From contig NZ_FOTQ01000008.1 in assembly GCF_900114635.1 (NCBI RefSeq), forward strand, positions 122,883-186,882: a stretch of DNA of 64,000 nt, read 5' to 3'. The translations under genes were made by a program, and so were the position numbers. The notes beneath the pieces are model-generated. The model did not search any database, had not been told where the DNA came from, and was given only the letters and a program-made list of their open reading frames with translations. Below, piece by piece: positions 8,946-16,839 of this stretch (positions within the stretch are counted from its first letter, which is position 1; every line of letters begins with the position of its first letter). The DNA comes from Shimia aestuarii. Lineage in GTDB: Bacteria > Pseudomonadota > Alphaproteobacteria > Rhodobacterales > Rhodobacteraceae.

Positions 8946-9972
8946 TGATCTTGCGCGCTGCGGCGGCAAGCGTTTCGTCGCTCAGGTCGGGCAGGTCGAT
9001 TGGTGTGGAATCCGGCGCATGGGCGCGGCTGATGCGCGTGTAGCGCGGGTCGTAATGGACCTCGATCAGCTGTTGGGCGAGGGTGCGGAAATCGCCGGAT
9101 TTCGCGGTTTCCCGCCACTGGGCCACCTGTTCATGCCCATGATAGCGCACGAGTTTCTGCAGGATCTGATCAAGCTTGTCAGTGTCTTCAATCATGTCGG
9201 GATAGGCGGTCAGCAAGTGATCAGCGCGCGCGGCCAGCGGCGCGGTAAGGCGCAGGTTGGGCGCGGCGATCATGGCCTGCCACAGGGTTGGCGGAATGAT
9301 CAGGCGTCCGATCTTGGAACTTTCGGCCTCGACATAGACCGGGCGGAACGGGTCGAGCCGCGCCATCCCCGTCGCAAGGCGGCTTTCAAAGGTTTTCTGG
9401 CTAGGCTGATGCGCGCTCATCGGGCCAAAGAGCGAGCCGCGATGTTCGGCCATGGCTTCGAGGTCGAGCGTCTGCGCGCCTTGAGCTGCGAGGTGATCCA
9501 GAAGGCGGGTCTTGGCCGTGCCGGTGCCGCCATCGATCACCACCACGGGGCAGGGCATGGGATCGTCATAGAGCGCCCTGGCGACAAGGCGGCGATAGCG
9601 CTGATAGCCACCGTCCACCGTGTCGGCGCGCCAGCCGATCTGTTTGAGGATAATGGCGACGGAGCCGGAGCGCTGCCCTCCGCGCCAGCAATAGACCAGC
9701 GGGCGCCAGCCGCCTGGACGGTCGGCCAGCGGGCCTTCGAGGTGGGCGGCGACGTTGCGCGAGACCAGCGCGGCGCCGATCTTGCGCGCCTTGAAGGGAT
9801 CGTCCTGCACATAGATCGTGCCGACACGGGCGCGTTCTTCGTTCGACAGGGCGGGTAGGTTGATCGCGCCGGGGATGTGGTCTTCGGCATATTCGGCAGG
9901 GGAGCGGACGTCGATGATCTCGTCAAACGGAAGAGTGGCGAGGTCGGATAGCTGGGTCAGCTCTTGGGGCAT
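8932..9972 (-). CDS. mnmH: tRNA 2-selenouridine synthase (tRNA 2-thiouridine to 2-selenouridine)
   Basis: A 346-residue protein, close to the usual 350-370. The N-terminal rhodanese domain has the active-site loop YCWRGGQRSGS at about residues 93-103. A P-loop GGTGTAKTRLL follows near residue 157. The enzyme uses selenophosphate to replace sulphur in the wobble 2-thiouridine of Lys, Glu and Gln tRNAs. Convergence with selD, with a shared 14-bp 3' end, strongly supports the assignment. No selA, selB or selC was seen in the window, so selenouridine may be the main selenium use encoded here. Confidence 0.93.
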   Translation of the reverse strand: MPQELTQLSDLATLPFDEIIDVRSPAEYAEDHIPGAINLPALSNEERARVGTIYVQDDPFKARKIGAALVSRNVAAHLEGPLADRPGGWRPLVYCWRGGQRSGSVAIILKQIGWRADTVDGGYQRYRRLVARALYDDPMPCPVVVIDGGTGTAKTRLLDHLAAQGAQTLDLEAMAEHRGSLFGPMSAHQPSQKTFESRLATGMARLDPFRPVYVEAESSKIGRLIIPPTLWQAMIAAPNLRLTAPLAARADHLLTAYPDMIEDTDKLDQILQKLVRYHGHEQVAQWRETAKSGDFRTLAQQLIEVHYDPRYTRISRAHAPDSTPIDLPDLSDETLAAAARKIITLQ

Positions 9973-10062
9973 GAGGGCGGTCCGTCAGTTGGGCAGACCG
10001 GTGATAGCGTGATGTGGTGGGGTTGGCCAGCACCTCGCCCGGAATCAAGGCGTGCACGCACG

Positions 10063-10103
10063 CCGCCGGGCAGCGCCCGACCGCCCCATGGGCGGGCGCT
10101 TTT
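10063..10103. repeat. Hairpin element, copy 1 (terminator-like), inverted relative to copy 2
   Basis: AGCGCCC (10072-10078) pairs with GGGCGCT (10094-10100), followed by TTT. A GCCC/GGGC inner pairing is also possible. The flank GCCGGGCAGCGCCCG is repeated in reverse orientation about 110 bp downstream. In the plus direction the stem plus T run looks like an intrinsic terminator, yet no plus-strand gene ends here. The nearest gene, mnmH, starts at 9972 and reads away. Confidence 0.6.
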
Positions 10104-10171
10104 GGGAGGGTGGTTTGATGCTCTGAGGTGATCAGAGCTGGGCGAGATAAAGTGACTTACTTGTGCGGAGA

Positions 10172-10204
10172 AGCGCCCACCCACGGACGGGCGCTGCCCG
10201 GCGT
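10172..10204. repeat. Hairpin element, copy 2, inverted copy of the 10063 element
   Basis: AGCGCCC (10172-10178) pairs with GGGCGCT (10189-10195) around CACCCACGGAC. The right flank CGGGCGCTGCCCGGCG is the reverse complement of the left flank of copy 1. It lies just beyond the 3' end of paaZ and may act as its terminator. Confidence 0.6.
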
Positions 10205-10208
10205 TTCC

Positions 10209-12239
10209 TCAGTAAGCGTTCATGGTCAACAGCTCATATTCTGCCACCAGTTCGTCATCCTGGTTGGTCAGGGTCACGTGCCAGCGAACTTCGCCATATT
10301 CGTCGTTGCGCTTGGTCTTTTTCTTGACCGTGAGACGCACCTTGATGCTGTCCCCAGCGGACACCGGCTTCATGAAGCGCAGACCGTCGAGACCAGTATT
10401 GGCCAGAACCGGACCTTCGTTGGGTTCCACGAACATCCCGGCGGCGAAGGACAGGAGCAGGTAGCCATGCGCAACGCGGCCCGGGAAGAACGGGTTCCGG
10501 CGTGCGGCCTCTTCGTCCATGTGGGCATAGAACGTGTCGCCGGTGAAGTTGGCGAAATGCTCGATGTCGTCCATGGTGACGGTGCGCGGCGCGGTGTGCA
10601 GGGTTTCACCAATCGACAGTTCGCCGAATTTCCGGGTGAAGGGGTGAGCCTCTTCGGTGATCTCTGCTGCGCCCGGCACCCATTTGTCACCAATGGCCGA
10701 CAGGATATCGGGCGAGCCCTGAATCGCGGTGCGCTGCATGTAATGTTTCACGCCGCGAATGCCGCCGAGTTCCTCGCCACCACCGGCGCGACCGGGGCCG
10801 CCATGTACCATGTGGGGCAGGGGAGAGCCGTGGCCGGTGCTTTCCTTCATCGAGTCGCGGTTGTTGAAGTAGATGCGGCCATGGAAGGCGCCCGCACCGA
10901 TGGCAACTTCGCGCGCCACGGTCGGATCGTGGGTGATGCAGGAGGTCACAAGCGAGCCTTGCCCTTTGTTGGCCAGCGCAATCGCGTGATCAACATCGCG
11001 GTAGCCCATGACGGTGCTCACCGGACCAAAGGCCTCGGTGTCATGCACGCGCTGCGCGTTGTCGGGATCGGCGCAATGGAACAGCATCGGCGGCACAAAG
11101 GCGCCTTTCTCGGCGTCGGCCCCATCGACGGTGAAGTTGTCGGGGTCGCCAAAGACGCGCTCGGCCTCGGTTCCGATCAGCGCGGCCTTTTCCAGAACGT
11201 CGCGCTTCTGGCCGCCCGAGACCAGCGCGCCCATGCGGGTGGTTTCAAGACGCGGATCGCCGATCACGGTTTTCGACAGCCGCGCCGACAAAGCCTCGAT
11301 CAGCGCCTCGACGCTGTTTTGCGGGGCGATGATGCGGCGGATGGCGGTACATTTCTGACCCGCCTTGGTGGTCATCTCGCGGCTGACTTCCTTGACGAAG
11401 AGGTCAAACTCGGGCGTGCCGGGGATCGCGTCGGGGCCAAGGAGGGAGGCGTTGAGGCTGTCGGCCTCGGATGTGAAACGGGTGTTGTTTTGCAGGATCA
11501 GCGGGTTGGAGCGCAGTTTCAGCGCGGTGTCGGCCGAGCCGGTAAAGGCCACGGCATCCTGACAGGTGAGGTGGTCGAGCATGTCGCCCAGGCCCCCGGA
11601 CACCAGTTGCACTGCACCGGCGGGCAGGATGCCGGAATCGATCATCAGCTTGACGCAGAGTTCGGTCACGTAGCAGCTGTTGGTGGCCGGTTTCACGATG
11701 GCCGGAACCCCGGCGAGCAGGGTCGGGGCGAGCTTTTCCAGCATGCCCCAGACCGGGAAGTTGAAGGCGTTGATATGGATCGCGACACCCTGGAGGGGCG
11801 TGCAGATGTGCTGACCCAGAAAGGTGCCGTTGCGCGACAGCTGTTCGATCTCACCGTCCAGATAGACGTGGCTGTCGGGCATCTCCTTGCGGCCCTTGGA
11901 GGCAAAGACCAGCATGGTGCCGATGCCGCCGTCGATGTCGATCATGTGGTCCGACTGGGTCGCGCCGGTGTCAAAGGAGAGGTCATACATCGCCTGACGA
12001 TGTTCGCGCAGGTGCATGGCCAGTGCCTTGAGCATGCGGGCGCGGTCGTGGAAGGTCAGCTTGCGCAGGTTCGGGCCGCCGACGTTGCGGGCATAGTCGA
12101 GCATGGCCTGTACGTCGAGCGCGTCATTGCCGGCGGTGGCGATGACGTCGCCCGTGATGGCGCTGGCGATGTTGCGCGCGCCTGCGCCAGGGGCGATCCA
12201 TTGGCCGGCGGCAAAGCTGGAGATGTTCTGTACGGTCAT
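10209..12239 (-). CDS. paaZ: Bifunctional oxepin-CoA hydrolase / 3-oxo-5,6-dehydrosuberyl-CoA semialdehyde dehydrogenase
   Basis: A 676-residue protein, the family's normal size. Residues 1 to about 520 are an aldehyde dehydrogenase with the nucleophile in [10 protein letters not shown]. The C-terminal about 140 residues are a MaoC-type hot-dog hydratase ([15 protein letters not shown], then [15 protein letters not shown]). PaaZ opens the oxepin ring of the phenylacetate pathway and oxidises the aldehyde formed. It follows a cytochrome P450 gene by 12 bp and is last in that operon, which faces away from paaG-paaI-paaK-paaR. Confidence 0.95.
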   Translation of the reverse strand: MTVQNISSFAAGQWIAPGAGARNIASAITGDVIATAGNDALDVQAMLDYARNVGGPNLRKLTFHDRARMLKALAMHLREHRQAMYDLSFDTGATQSDHMIDIDGGIGTMLVFASKGRKEMPDSHVYLDGEIEQLSRNGTFLGQHICTPLQGVAIHINAFNFPVWGMLEKLAPTLLAGVPAIVKPATNSCYVTELCVKLMIDSGILPAGAVQLVSGGLGDMLDHLTCQDAVAFTGSADTALKLRSNPLILQNNTRFTSEADSLNASLLGPDAIPGTPEFDLFVKEVSREMTTKAGQKCTAIRRIIAPQNSVEALIEALSARLSKTVIGDPRLETTRMGALVSGGQKRDVLEKAALIGTEAERVFGDPDNFTVDGADAEKGAFVPPMLFHCADPDNAQRVHDTEAFGPVSTVMGYRDVDHAIALANKGQGSLVTSCITHDPTVAREVAIGAGAFHGRIYFNNRDSMKESTGHGSPLPHMVHGGPGRAGGGEELGGIRGVKHYMQRTAIQGSPDILSAIGDKWVPGAAEITEEAHPFTRKFGELSIGETLHTAPRTVTMDDIEHFANFTGDTFYAHMDEEAARRNPFFPGRVAHGYLLLSFAAGMFVEPNEGPVLANTGLDGLRFMKPVSAGDSIKVRLTVKKKTKRNDEYGEVRWHVTLTNQDDELVAEYELLTMNAY

Positions 12240-12251
12240 AAGTCTTGGTCC

Positions 12252-13448
12252 TCAGGTCAGTGTGGCGGGCAGGCGGGCGTAACCGCGAAAGCGGATGCGT
12301 CCCCCGCGCTGTGCGCCGGGTGTCAGGTGGTAATTCGGATAACGTTGCAGGAAGCGACCCACGGCAATGCGCCCTTCCATGCGGGCCAGCGTCAGGCCGA
12401 CGCAGGTATGTGCGCCGCCCGCAAAGGCGAGGTGTTTGTTGGGGCGGCGGTCAAGCTGCATCTCGTCGGGAGAATCGAACTGGCGCGGGTCGCGGTTGGC
12501 GCCACCCATGCAGAGATGCAGGTCGGTGCCCGCCGGAATGGTGACGCCGTGCAGGGTGATGTCGCGCGTGGTCAGGCGGTTGCCGAACTGGTTGGGGCTT
12601 TCGAGCCGCAGGAATTCATCGACGGCGGTGGTGATCAGCTCCGGATTGGCCAGAAGCTCGGCCCGTTTGGCCGGATGCTGATCCAAAAGGGCGATGGCAT
12701 TGCCGATCAGGTTGGTCGTGGTTTCGTGACCCGCATTCAGGATGAAGATGCAGTTCTGATAAAGCTCGACCTCGGTGAGGTGATCCCCGGTCGTCTGCAT
12801 CAGGCGGGTGAGCACGTCGGTTTCGGGATCGCCCGGATGGGCGCGGCGGTCTTCGATGATGTGGCGCAGGAAGGCCTTGAAATCGGTGACGGCCTGATGG
12901 CCGGTGGAAAGTTGTTCGTCGTTCAAGGCTGGTTCCAATGCGCCGAGAATGGCCAGAGACCAGTCGCGCAAAGGATCGCGTTCATCGCGCGGAATGCCCA
13001 GCAAATTGCCGATCACCTCGATCGGAATCGCCCCGGCAAAGGCTTCGATCAGTTCGACCTCGGCCTGATCGGCCATCTCGTCCAGCAGCGAGTCGATCAG
13101 AGTCACCAGACCCGGTTCCATCTGCGCCAGTGCGCGGGGGTTCATCGCACCGACCATCACCTTGCGCACGCGGGTGTGCAGCGGTGGGTCGTTGAACACG
13201 AGAGAGTTGGTGTGATGCTCATAAAGCGGGGAATCAACGCCGTATTTCGGGCCGAACACCGCCTTCTTGTCCGAGATGAACGTGTCCGTGTCGCGGTAGA
13301 CCATATCGAGATCGGCGTAGCGCGACAGGATGAAGGACCCGTCAGGCTGTGCACAGACCGGGGCCTCTTCACGCAGGCGCGCATAAAACGGATAGGGGTT
13401 TTCGTGGAACCCGTCAGGCGGGGCCGTCAGTGTCAGGATATCGGACAT
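12252..13448 (-). CDS. Cytochrome P450
   Basis: A 398-residue soluble bacterial P450. Visible landmarks are the I-helix oxygen-activation motif AGHETTTN, the K-helix ExxR in EFLRLES, and the heme-Cys loop FAGGAHTCVG near residue 347. The first Gly of the usual FGxGxHxCxG pattern is Ala here. I chose the ATG of MSDILTLT over one six codons earlier; GGGAGGAG precedes the earlier start. It is first in an operon with paaZ and its promoter region holds the candidate PaaR operator, so it is probably co-expressed with phenylacetate degradation. Its substrate is unknown; an aromatic or acyl precursor of phenylacetate is possible. No ferredoxin gene is adjacent. Confidence 0.92.
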   Translation of the reverse strand: MSDILTLTAPPDGFHENPYPFYARLREEAPVCAQPDGSFILSRYADLDMVYRDTDTFISDKKAVFGPKYGVDSPLYEHHTNSLVFNDPPLHTRVRKVMVGAMNPRALAQMEPGLVTLIDSLLDEMADQAEVELIEAFAGAIPIEVIGNLLGIPRDERDPLRDWSLAILGALEPALNDEQLSTGHQAVTDFKAFLRHIIEDRRAHPGDPETDVLTRLMQTTGDHLTEVELYQNCIFILNAGHETTTNLIGNAIALLDQHPAKRAELLANPELITTAVDEFLRLESPNQFGNRLTTRDITLHGVTIPAGTDLHLCMGGANRDPRQFDSPDEMQLDRRPNKHLAFAGGAHTCVGLTLARMEGRIAVGRFLQRYPNYHLTPGAQRGGRIRFRGYARLPATLT

Positions 13449-13497
13449 GGTTCGCTCTCCTCCCAAGGAGCGGAATCATCTTCTCGTTATTTATTGA

Positions 13498-13513
13498 CCA
13501 ACCGTTCGGTTTA
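13498..13513. promoter_or_regulatory. Candidate PaaR (TetR) operator, site 1
   Basis: CCAACCG-TT-CGGTTTA lies in the divergent promoter region between the P450/paaZ operon and the paaG-paaI-paaK-paaR operon. The inner part AACCG-TT-CGGTT is a perfect inverted repeat. A related site stands before the thiolase-paaABCDE operon. Both contain ACCG-NN-CGGT, consistent with one TetR-type regulator binding at both. Confidence 0.6.
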
Positions 13514-13563
13514 TGCAAGTAAAGACTCGGGACGAGGCCCAGACAGGGTGCAGAGGAGGCATC

Positions 13564-14349
13564 ATGAGCGAAACGATTCTTGTGACAGGGCATGGCAACT
13601 GGGTCGAGGTGACTCTGAACCGCCCGGATCGGCTCAACAGTTTCAACGACGAGATGCATCTTGCGCTGCGCAAGGCGCTTGAGACCGCGTGGGACGCGGG
13701 TGCGCGGGCGGTCTTGCTAACCGGGGCGGGGCGCGGGTTCTGTGCCGGACAGGATCTGGGCGATGTGGACCCGTCGGCGATGAAGGAACCGGCCGATCTG
13801 TCGGTCACGATCCGGACCTTCTATTCCCCGTTGATCAAGCTTTTGCGCGAGATGGACATGCCGATTGTCTGCGCCGTGAATGGCGTGGCCGCCGGGGCGG
13901 GGGCGAATATCGCGCTCGCTTGTGACATCGTGCTGGCCGGGGAAAGCGCGAAATTCATCCAGTCTTTCGCAAATGTCGGCCTTGTGCCGGATGCCGGGGG
14001 CACCTGGGCGCTGACCCGTCTTCTCGGGGAAGCCCGCGCCAAGGCGCTGGCCATGACCGGTGCGCCGGTGACGGCAGCACAGGCGGCGGATTGGGGCATG
14101 ATCTGGCAGGCACTGCCGGACGATGAGCTGATCGACGCGGCGCGCAAGCTGACTGAGAAGCTCGCCAACGGGCCGACCGTGGGGTTGGGCCTGACCAAGG
14201 CGGCGATCCAGGCGGCCAGCATGAACACGCTTGAGGATCAGCTTGAACTGGAAGCCGAGTGCCAGAAACAATGCGGGTTCAGCGCGGATTATGCCGAAGG
14301 GGTTTCCGCCTTTCTGAACAAGCGCAAACCGAACTATCAGGGGCGCTGA
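13564..14349 (+). CDS. paaG: Enoyl-CoA hydratase/isomerase, 2-(1,2-epoxy-1,2-dihydrophenyl)acetyl-CoA isomerase
   Basis: A 261-residue crotonase-fold protein. Oxyanion-hole segments are GRGFCAGQDL (near residue 60) and VNGVAAGAGANIAL (near residue 105), and an acidic residue sits in VGLVPDAGGT, as in PaaG. PaaG isomerises the epoxide made by PaaABCE to oxepin-CoA. Start chosen at MSETILVTG, after an AGAGGAGG ribosome site. It heads the paaG-paaI-paaK-paaR operon, 5-18 bp between genes. Assignment to PaaG rather than PaaF relies on context and family resemblance. Confidence 0.85.
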   Translation: MSETILVTGHGNWVEVTLNRPDRLNSFNDEMHLALRKALETAWDAGARAVLLTGAGRGFCAGQDLGDVDPSAMKEPADLSVTIRTFYSPLIKLLREMDMPIVCAVNGVAAGAGANIALACDIVLAGESAKFIQSFANVGLVPDAGGTWALTRLLGEARAKALAMTGAPVTAAQAADWGMIWQALPDDELIDAARKLTEKLANGPTVGLGLTKAAIQAASMNTLEDQLELEAECQKQCGFSADYAEGVSAFLNKRKPNYQGR

Positions 14350-14353
14350 GACC

Positions 14354-14779
14354 ATGACGCCGAAGGAACGCGCCGAAAAAGCCGCCGCCGCGATGTGGGC
14401 CAGCGACCGCGCCAGCCAGCACATGGGCATGGCGATCACCGAGATCGACGAAGGCCGGGCGGTGCTGACGATGACGGTGCGTCCTGAGCATTGCAACGGG
14501 CACGGCATCTGCCATGGCGGCGTGACCTTTACGCTGGCCGACAGCGCTTTTGCCTTTGCCTGCAACAGTCGCAATCTGTCCACCGTGGCCCAGCACAACA
14601 TGATCAGCTACATCGCGCCCGGGCGCGAGGGCGATATTTTGACCGCCGATGCGCGCGAAGTCAGCCAGACCGGGCGTAGCGGCATTTACGACGTTAAAGT
14701 CACCAATCAAGACGGTGCCATGATCGCCGAGTTCCGTGGGTTCTCGCGTCAGATCAAGGGCCATTTGTTCGACGAATAG
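14354..14779 (+). CDS. paaI: Hydroxyphenylacetyl-CoA thioesterase, hot-dog fold
   Basis: A 141-residue hot-dog thioesterase. The catalytic region GHGICHGGVTFTLADSAFA (about residues 50-68) contains the HGG and Asp of PaaI enzymes. PaaI hydrolyses stalled CoA intermediates and protects the CoA pool. It lies between paaG and paaK. Confidence 0.92.
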   Translation: MTPKERAEKAAAAMWASDRASQHMGMAITEIDEGRAVLTMTVRPEHCNGHGICHGGVTFTLADSAFAFACNSRNLSTVAQHNMISYIAPGREGDILTADAREVSQTGRSGIYDVKVTNQDGAMIAEFRGFSRQIKGHLFDE

Positions 14780-14796
14780 TCGAAAGGAGGAGAAAC

Positions 14797-16107
14797 ATGC
14801 AGGATTTGACACCCCCCCGTGATATTCTGGACCCGATCGAGATTGCCTCGATCGACGAGATCCGCGCGCTGCAGCTGGAGCGCCTGAAATGGTCGGTGCG
14901 CCATGCCTATGACAACGTGCCGATGTACAAGCAGCGTTTCGACGATGCCGGCGTGCACCCGGATGACCTGCAATCGCTGGCCGATCTGGCAAAATTCCCG
15001 TTCACCTACAAGAATGACCTGCGCGACAATTACCCGTTTGGCCTGTTTGCCGTGCCGCGTTCGCAGATCATGCGCCTGCACGCTTCGTCGGGGACGACCG
15101 GTAAGCCGACCGTGGTGGGCTATACCGCGAATGACATTTCGAACTGGGCTGACCTTGTGGCGCGCAGCTTGCGGGCCGCGGGCTTGCGCAAGGGCGACAT
15201 GGTGCATAATGCGTATGGCTACGGCCTCTTTACCGGCGGCCTTGGGGCGCATTACGGTATCGAACGGCTTGGTGCGACCGTGGTGCCGATGTCGGGCGGG
15301 CAGACCGAGAAACAGGTGGGCCTGATCACCGATTTCCAACCCGACGGGATCATGGTGACGCCGTCCTACATGCTCAACATCCTTGAGCAGTATCACAAGG
15401 TCGGCATGGACCCGCGCGACTGCTCGCTCAAGGTGGGCGTGTTCGGGGCCGAGCCCTGGACGGACGCGATGCGCAAGGAAGTCGAAGAGGCGTTCGACAT
15501 GCATGCGGTTGATATCTATGGACTTTCCGAGATCATGGGGCCAGGTGTGGCCAATGAATGCGTCGAGACCAAGGACGGTCCGGTGATCTGGGAAGACCAC
15601 TTCCTGCCCGAGATCATTGACCCCGCCACCGGCGAAGTGCTGCCGGATGGTGAGATGGGCGAACTGGTCTTTACCACGCTGACCAAAGAAGGTCTGCCCA
15701 TGATCCGCTATCGCACCCGCGACCTGACCCGCCTGCTGCCGGGCACCGCGCGCAGCATGCGACGGATGGAAAAGATCACCGGGCGCAGCGACGACATGAT
15801 CATCCTGCGCGGCGTGAACGTGTTCCCCACCCAGATCGAGGAGCAGGTTCTGGCAACCGGCGGGCTGTCCAGCCATTTCCAGATCGAACTTTACAAGTCG
15901 GGTCGCATGGATGCGATGCGGGTCTTTGTCGAAGCGGCTGCGGACTCGACCGACAACCTGTCCAAGACGGCTGCGGCGCGCATGCTGACCAAGCGGATCA
16001 AGGACATTGTTGGCGTTTCCACCGAGATTATCGTAGGAGACCCGGGAGCCGTCGAACGCAGTCAGGGCAAAGCCAAGCGCGTCGTCGACAACCGCGACAA
16101 GGAGTGA
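14797..16107 (+). CDS. paaK: Phenylacetate-CoA ligase
   Basis: A 436-residue AMP-forming ligase, the usual PaaK length. The P-loop SSGTTGKPT is near residue 95, the adenylate-binding YGLSEIMGPG near residue 240, and the hinge/C-domain sequence GRSDDMIILRGVNVFPTQIE near residue 330. It activates phenylacetate to phenylacetyl-CoA in the cytoplasm. An AGGAGG ribosome site precedes the ATG. Confidence 0.96.
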   Translation: MQDLTPPRDILDPIEIASIDEIRALQLERLKWSVRHAYDNVPMYKQRFDDAGVHPDDLQSLADLAKFPFTYKNDLRDNYPFGLFAVPRSQIMRLHASSGTTGKPTVVGYTANDISNWADLVARSLRAAGLRKGDMVHNAYGYGLFTGGLGAHYGIERLGATVVPMSGGQTEKQVGLITDFQPDGIMVTPSYMLNILEQYHKVGMDPRDCSLKVGVFGAEPWTDAMRKEVEEAFDMHAVDIYGLSEIMGPGVANECVETKDGPVIWEDHFLPEIIDPATGEVLPDGEMGELVFTTLTKEGLPMIRYRTRDLTRLLPGTARSMRRMEKITGRSDDMIILRGVNVFPTQIEEQVLATGGLSSHFQIELYKSGRMDAMRVFVEAAADSTDNLSKTAAARMLTKRIKDIVGVSTEIIVGDPGAVERSQGKAKRVVDNRDKE

Positions 16108-16110
16108 GTT

Positions 16111-16707
16111 TTGGCCAGAACGATCGCAAAGGACCACGACCAGAAACGCGAGAACATTCTCAAGGCTGCGGCCCGGGTGTTTGCCAACGAGGGCTTTGAC
16201 CGGGCCTCGATGTCGATGCTGGCGCGCGACTGCGGGATTTCGAAGGCCAATATCTATCACTACTACGACAGCAAGGATGCCATTCTTTATGACATCCTTG
16301 AAACCTACCTGAGCGCGCTGCGCGACCGGATCTGCGGGATCGACCTTGATGGGTTGGACCCGCAGGAAAAAGTGTTCCGCGTGGTCCGCGAAATCCTGAT
16401 GGCGTATCAGGGCGCGGATGACGAACACCGCGTCCAGATCAACGGTGTCGAGATGCTGCCACCCGAACAGCAGAAGGTGCTGCGCGGGTATCAGCGTGAT
16501 ATGGTGACGTTCCTGAGCGATATCCTGGAACAGGCCGCACCCGACGTGCTTGGCGCGGACAGCGCCAAGTTGCGGGGGGCGACGATGTCGGTCTTTGGCA
16601 TGCTGAACTGGTATTACATGTGGAATACCGGTGCCGGTACGCAGGCCCGAGAAGACTATGCGCGGCTGGTCAGCAACCTGACACTAGGCGGTGTGCCCAC
16701 AATCTGA
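16111..16707 (+). CDS. paaR: TetR-family regulator of phenylacetate catabolism (PaaR-like), TTG start
   Basis: A 198-residue TetR-type regulator. The HTH lies at about residues 30-52 (MLARDCGISKANIYHYY). The start codon is TTG, preceded by AAGGAG at a 6-nt spacing that overlaps the paaK stop; no ATG in this frame fits the HTH. The TTG may keep repressor levels low. TetR-type PaaR proteins in other proteobacteria respond to phenylacetyl-CoA. Two ACCG-NN-CGGT operators at the promoters of both paa blocks make it the probable local regulator. Confidence 0.85.
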   Translation: MARTIAKDHDQKRENILKAAARVFANEGFDRASMSMLARDCGISKANIYHYYDSKDAILYDILETYLSALRDRICGIDLDGLDPQEKVFRVVREILMAYQGADDEHRVQINGVEMLPPEQQKVLRGYQRDMVTFLSDILEQAAPDVLGADSAKLRGATMSVFGMLNWYYMWNTGAGTQAREDYARLVSNLTLGGVPTI

Positions 16708-16759
16708 ACCCGACAGGAGTCCGGTCCGTGTTCCGTTTGATGCTGGGGGCGCCCGGTCC

Positions 16760-16792
16760 TGCGAGACCATGAACATGTTGCGGTCTCCCGCA
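16760..16792 (+). terminator. Possible hairpin after the paaGIKR operon
   Basis: TGCGAGACC pairs with GGTCTC(cc)GCA around a 13-nt loop. No run of T follows, so it would be a weak or processing-type terminator. Confidence 0.3.
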
Positions 16793-16839
16793 TCTTCGAC
16801 TTAGCCTGTGGGTAAACTCAGGCAAGAAGGATGGTGGGC

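Noticed and set aside
10128..13682. Very long plus-strand open frame (1184 codons) opposite paaZ and P450
   Set aside because: It is antisense to two well-recognised genes, its translation has no domain, and long shadow frames are expected in GC-rich coding DNA.
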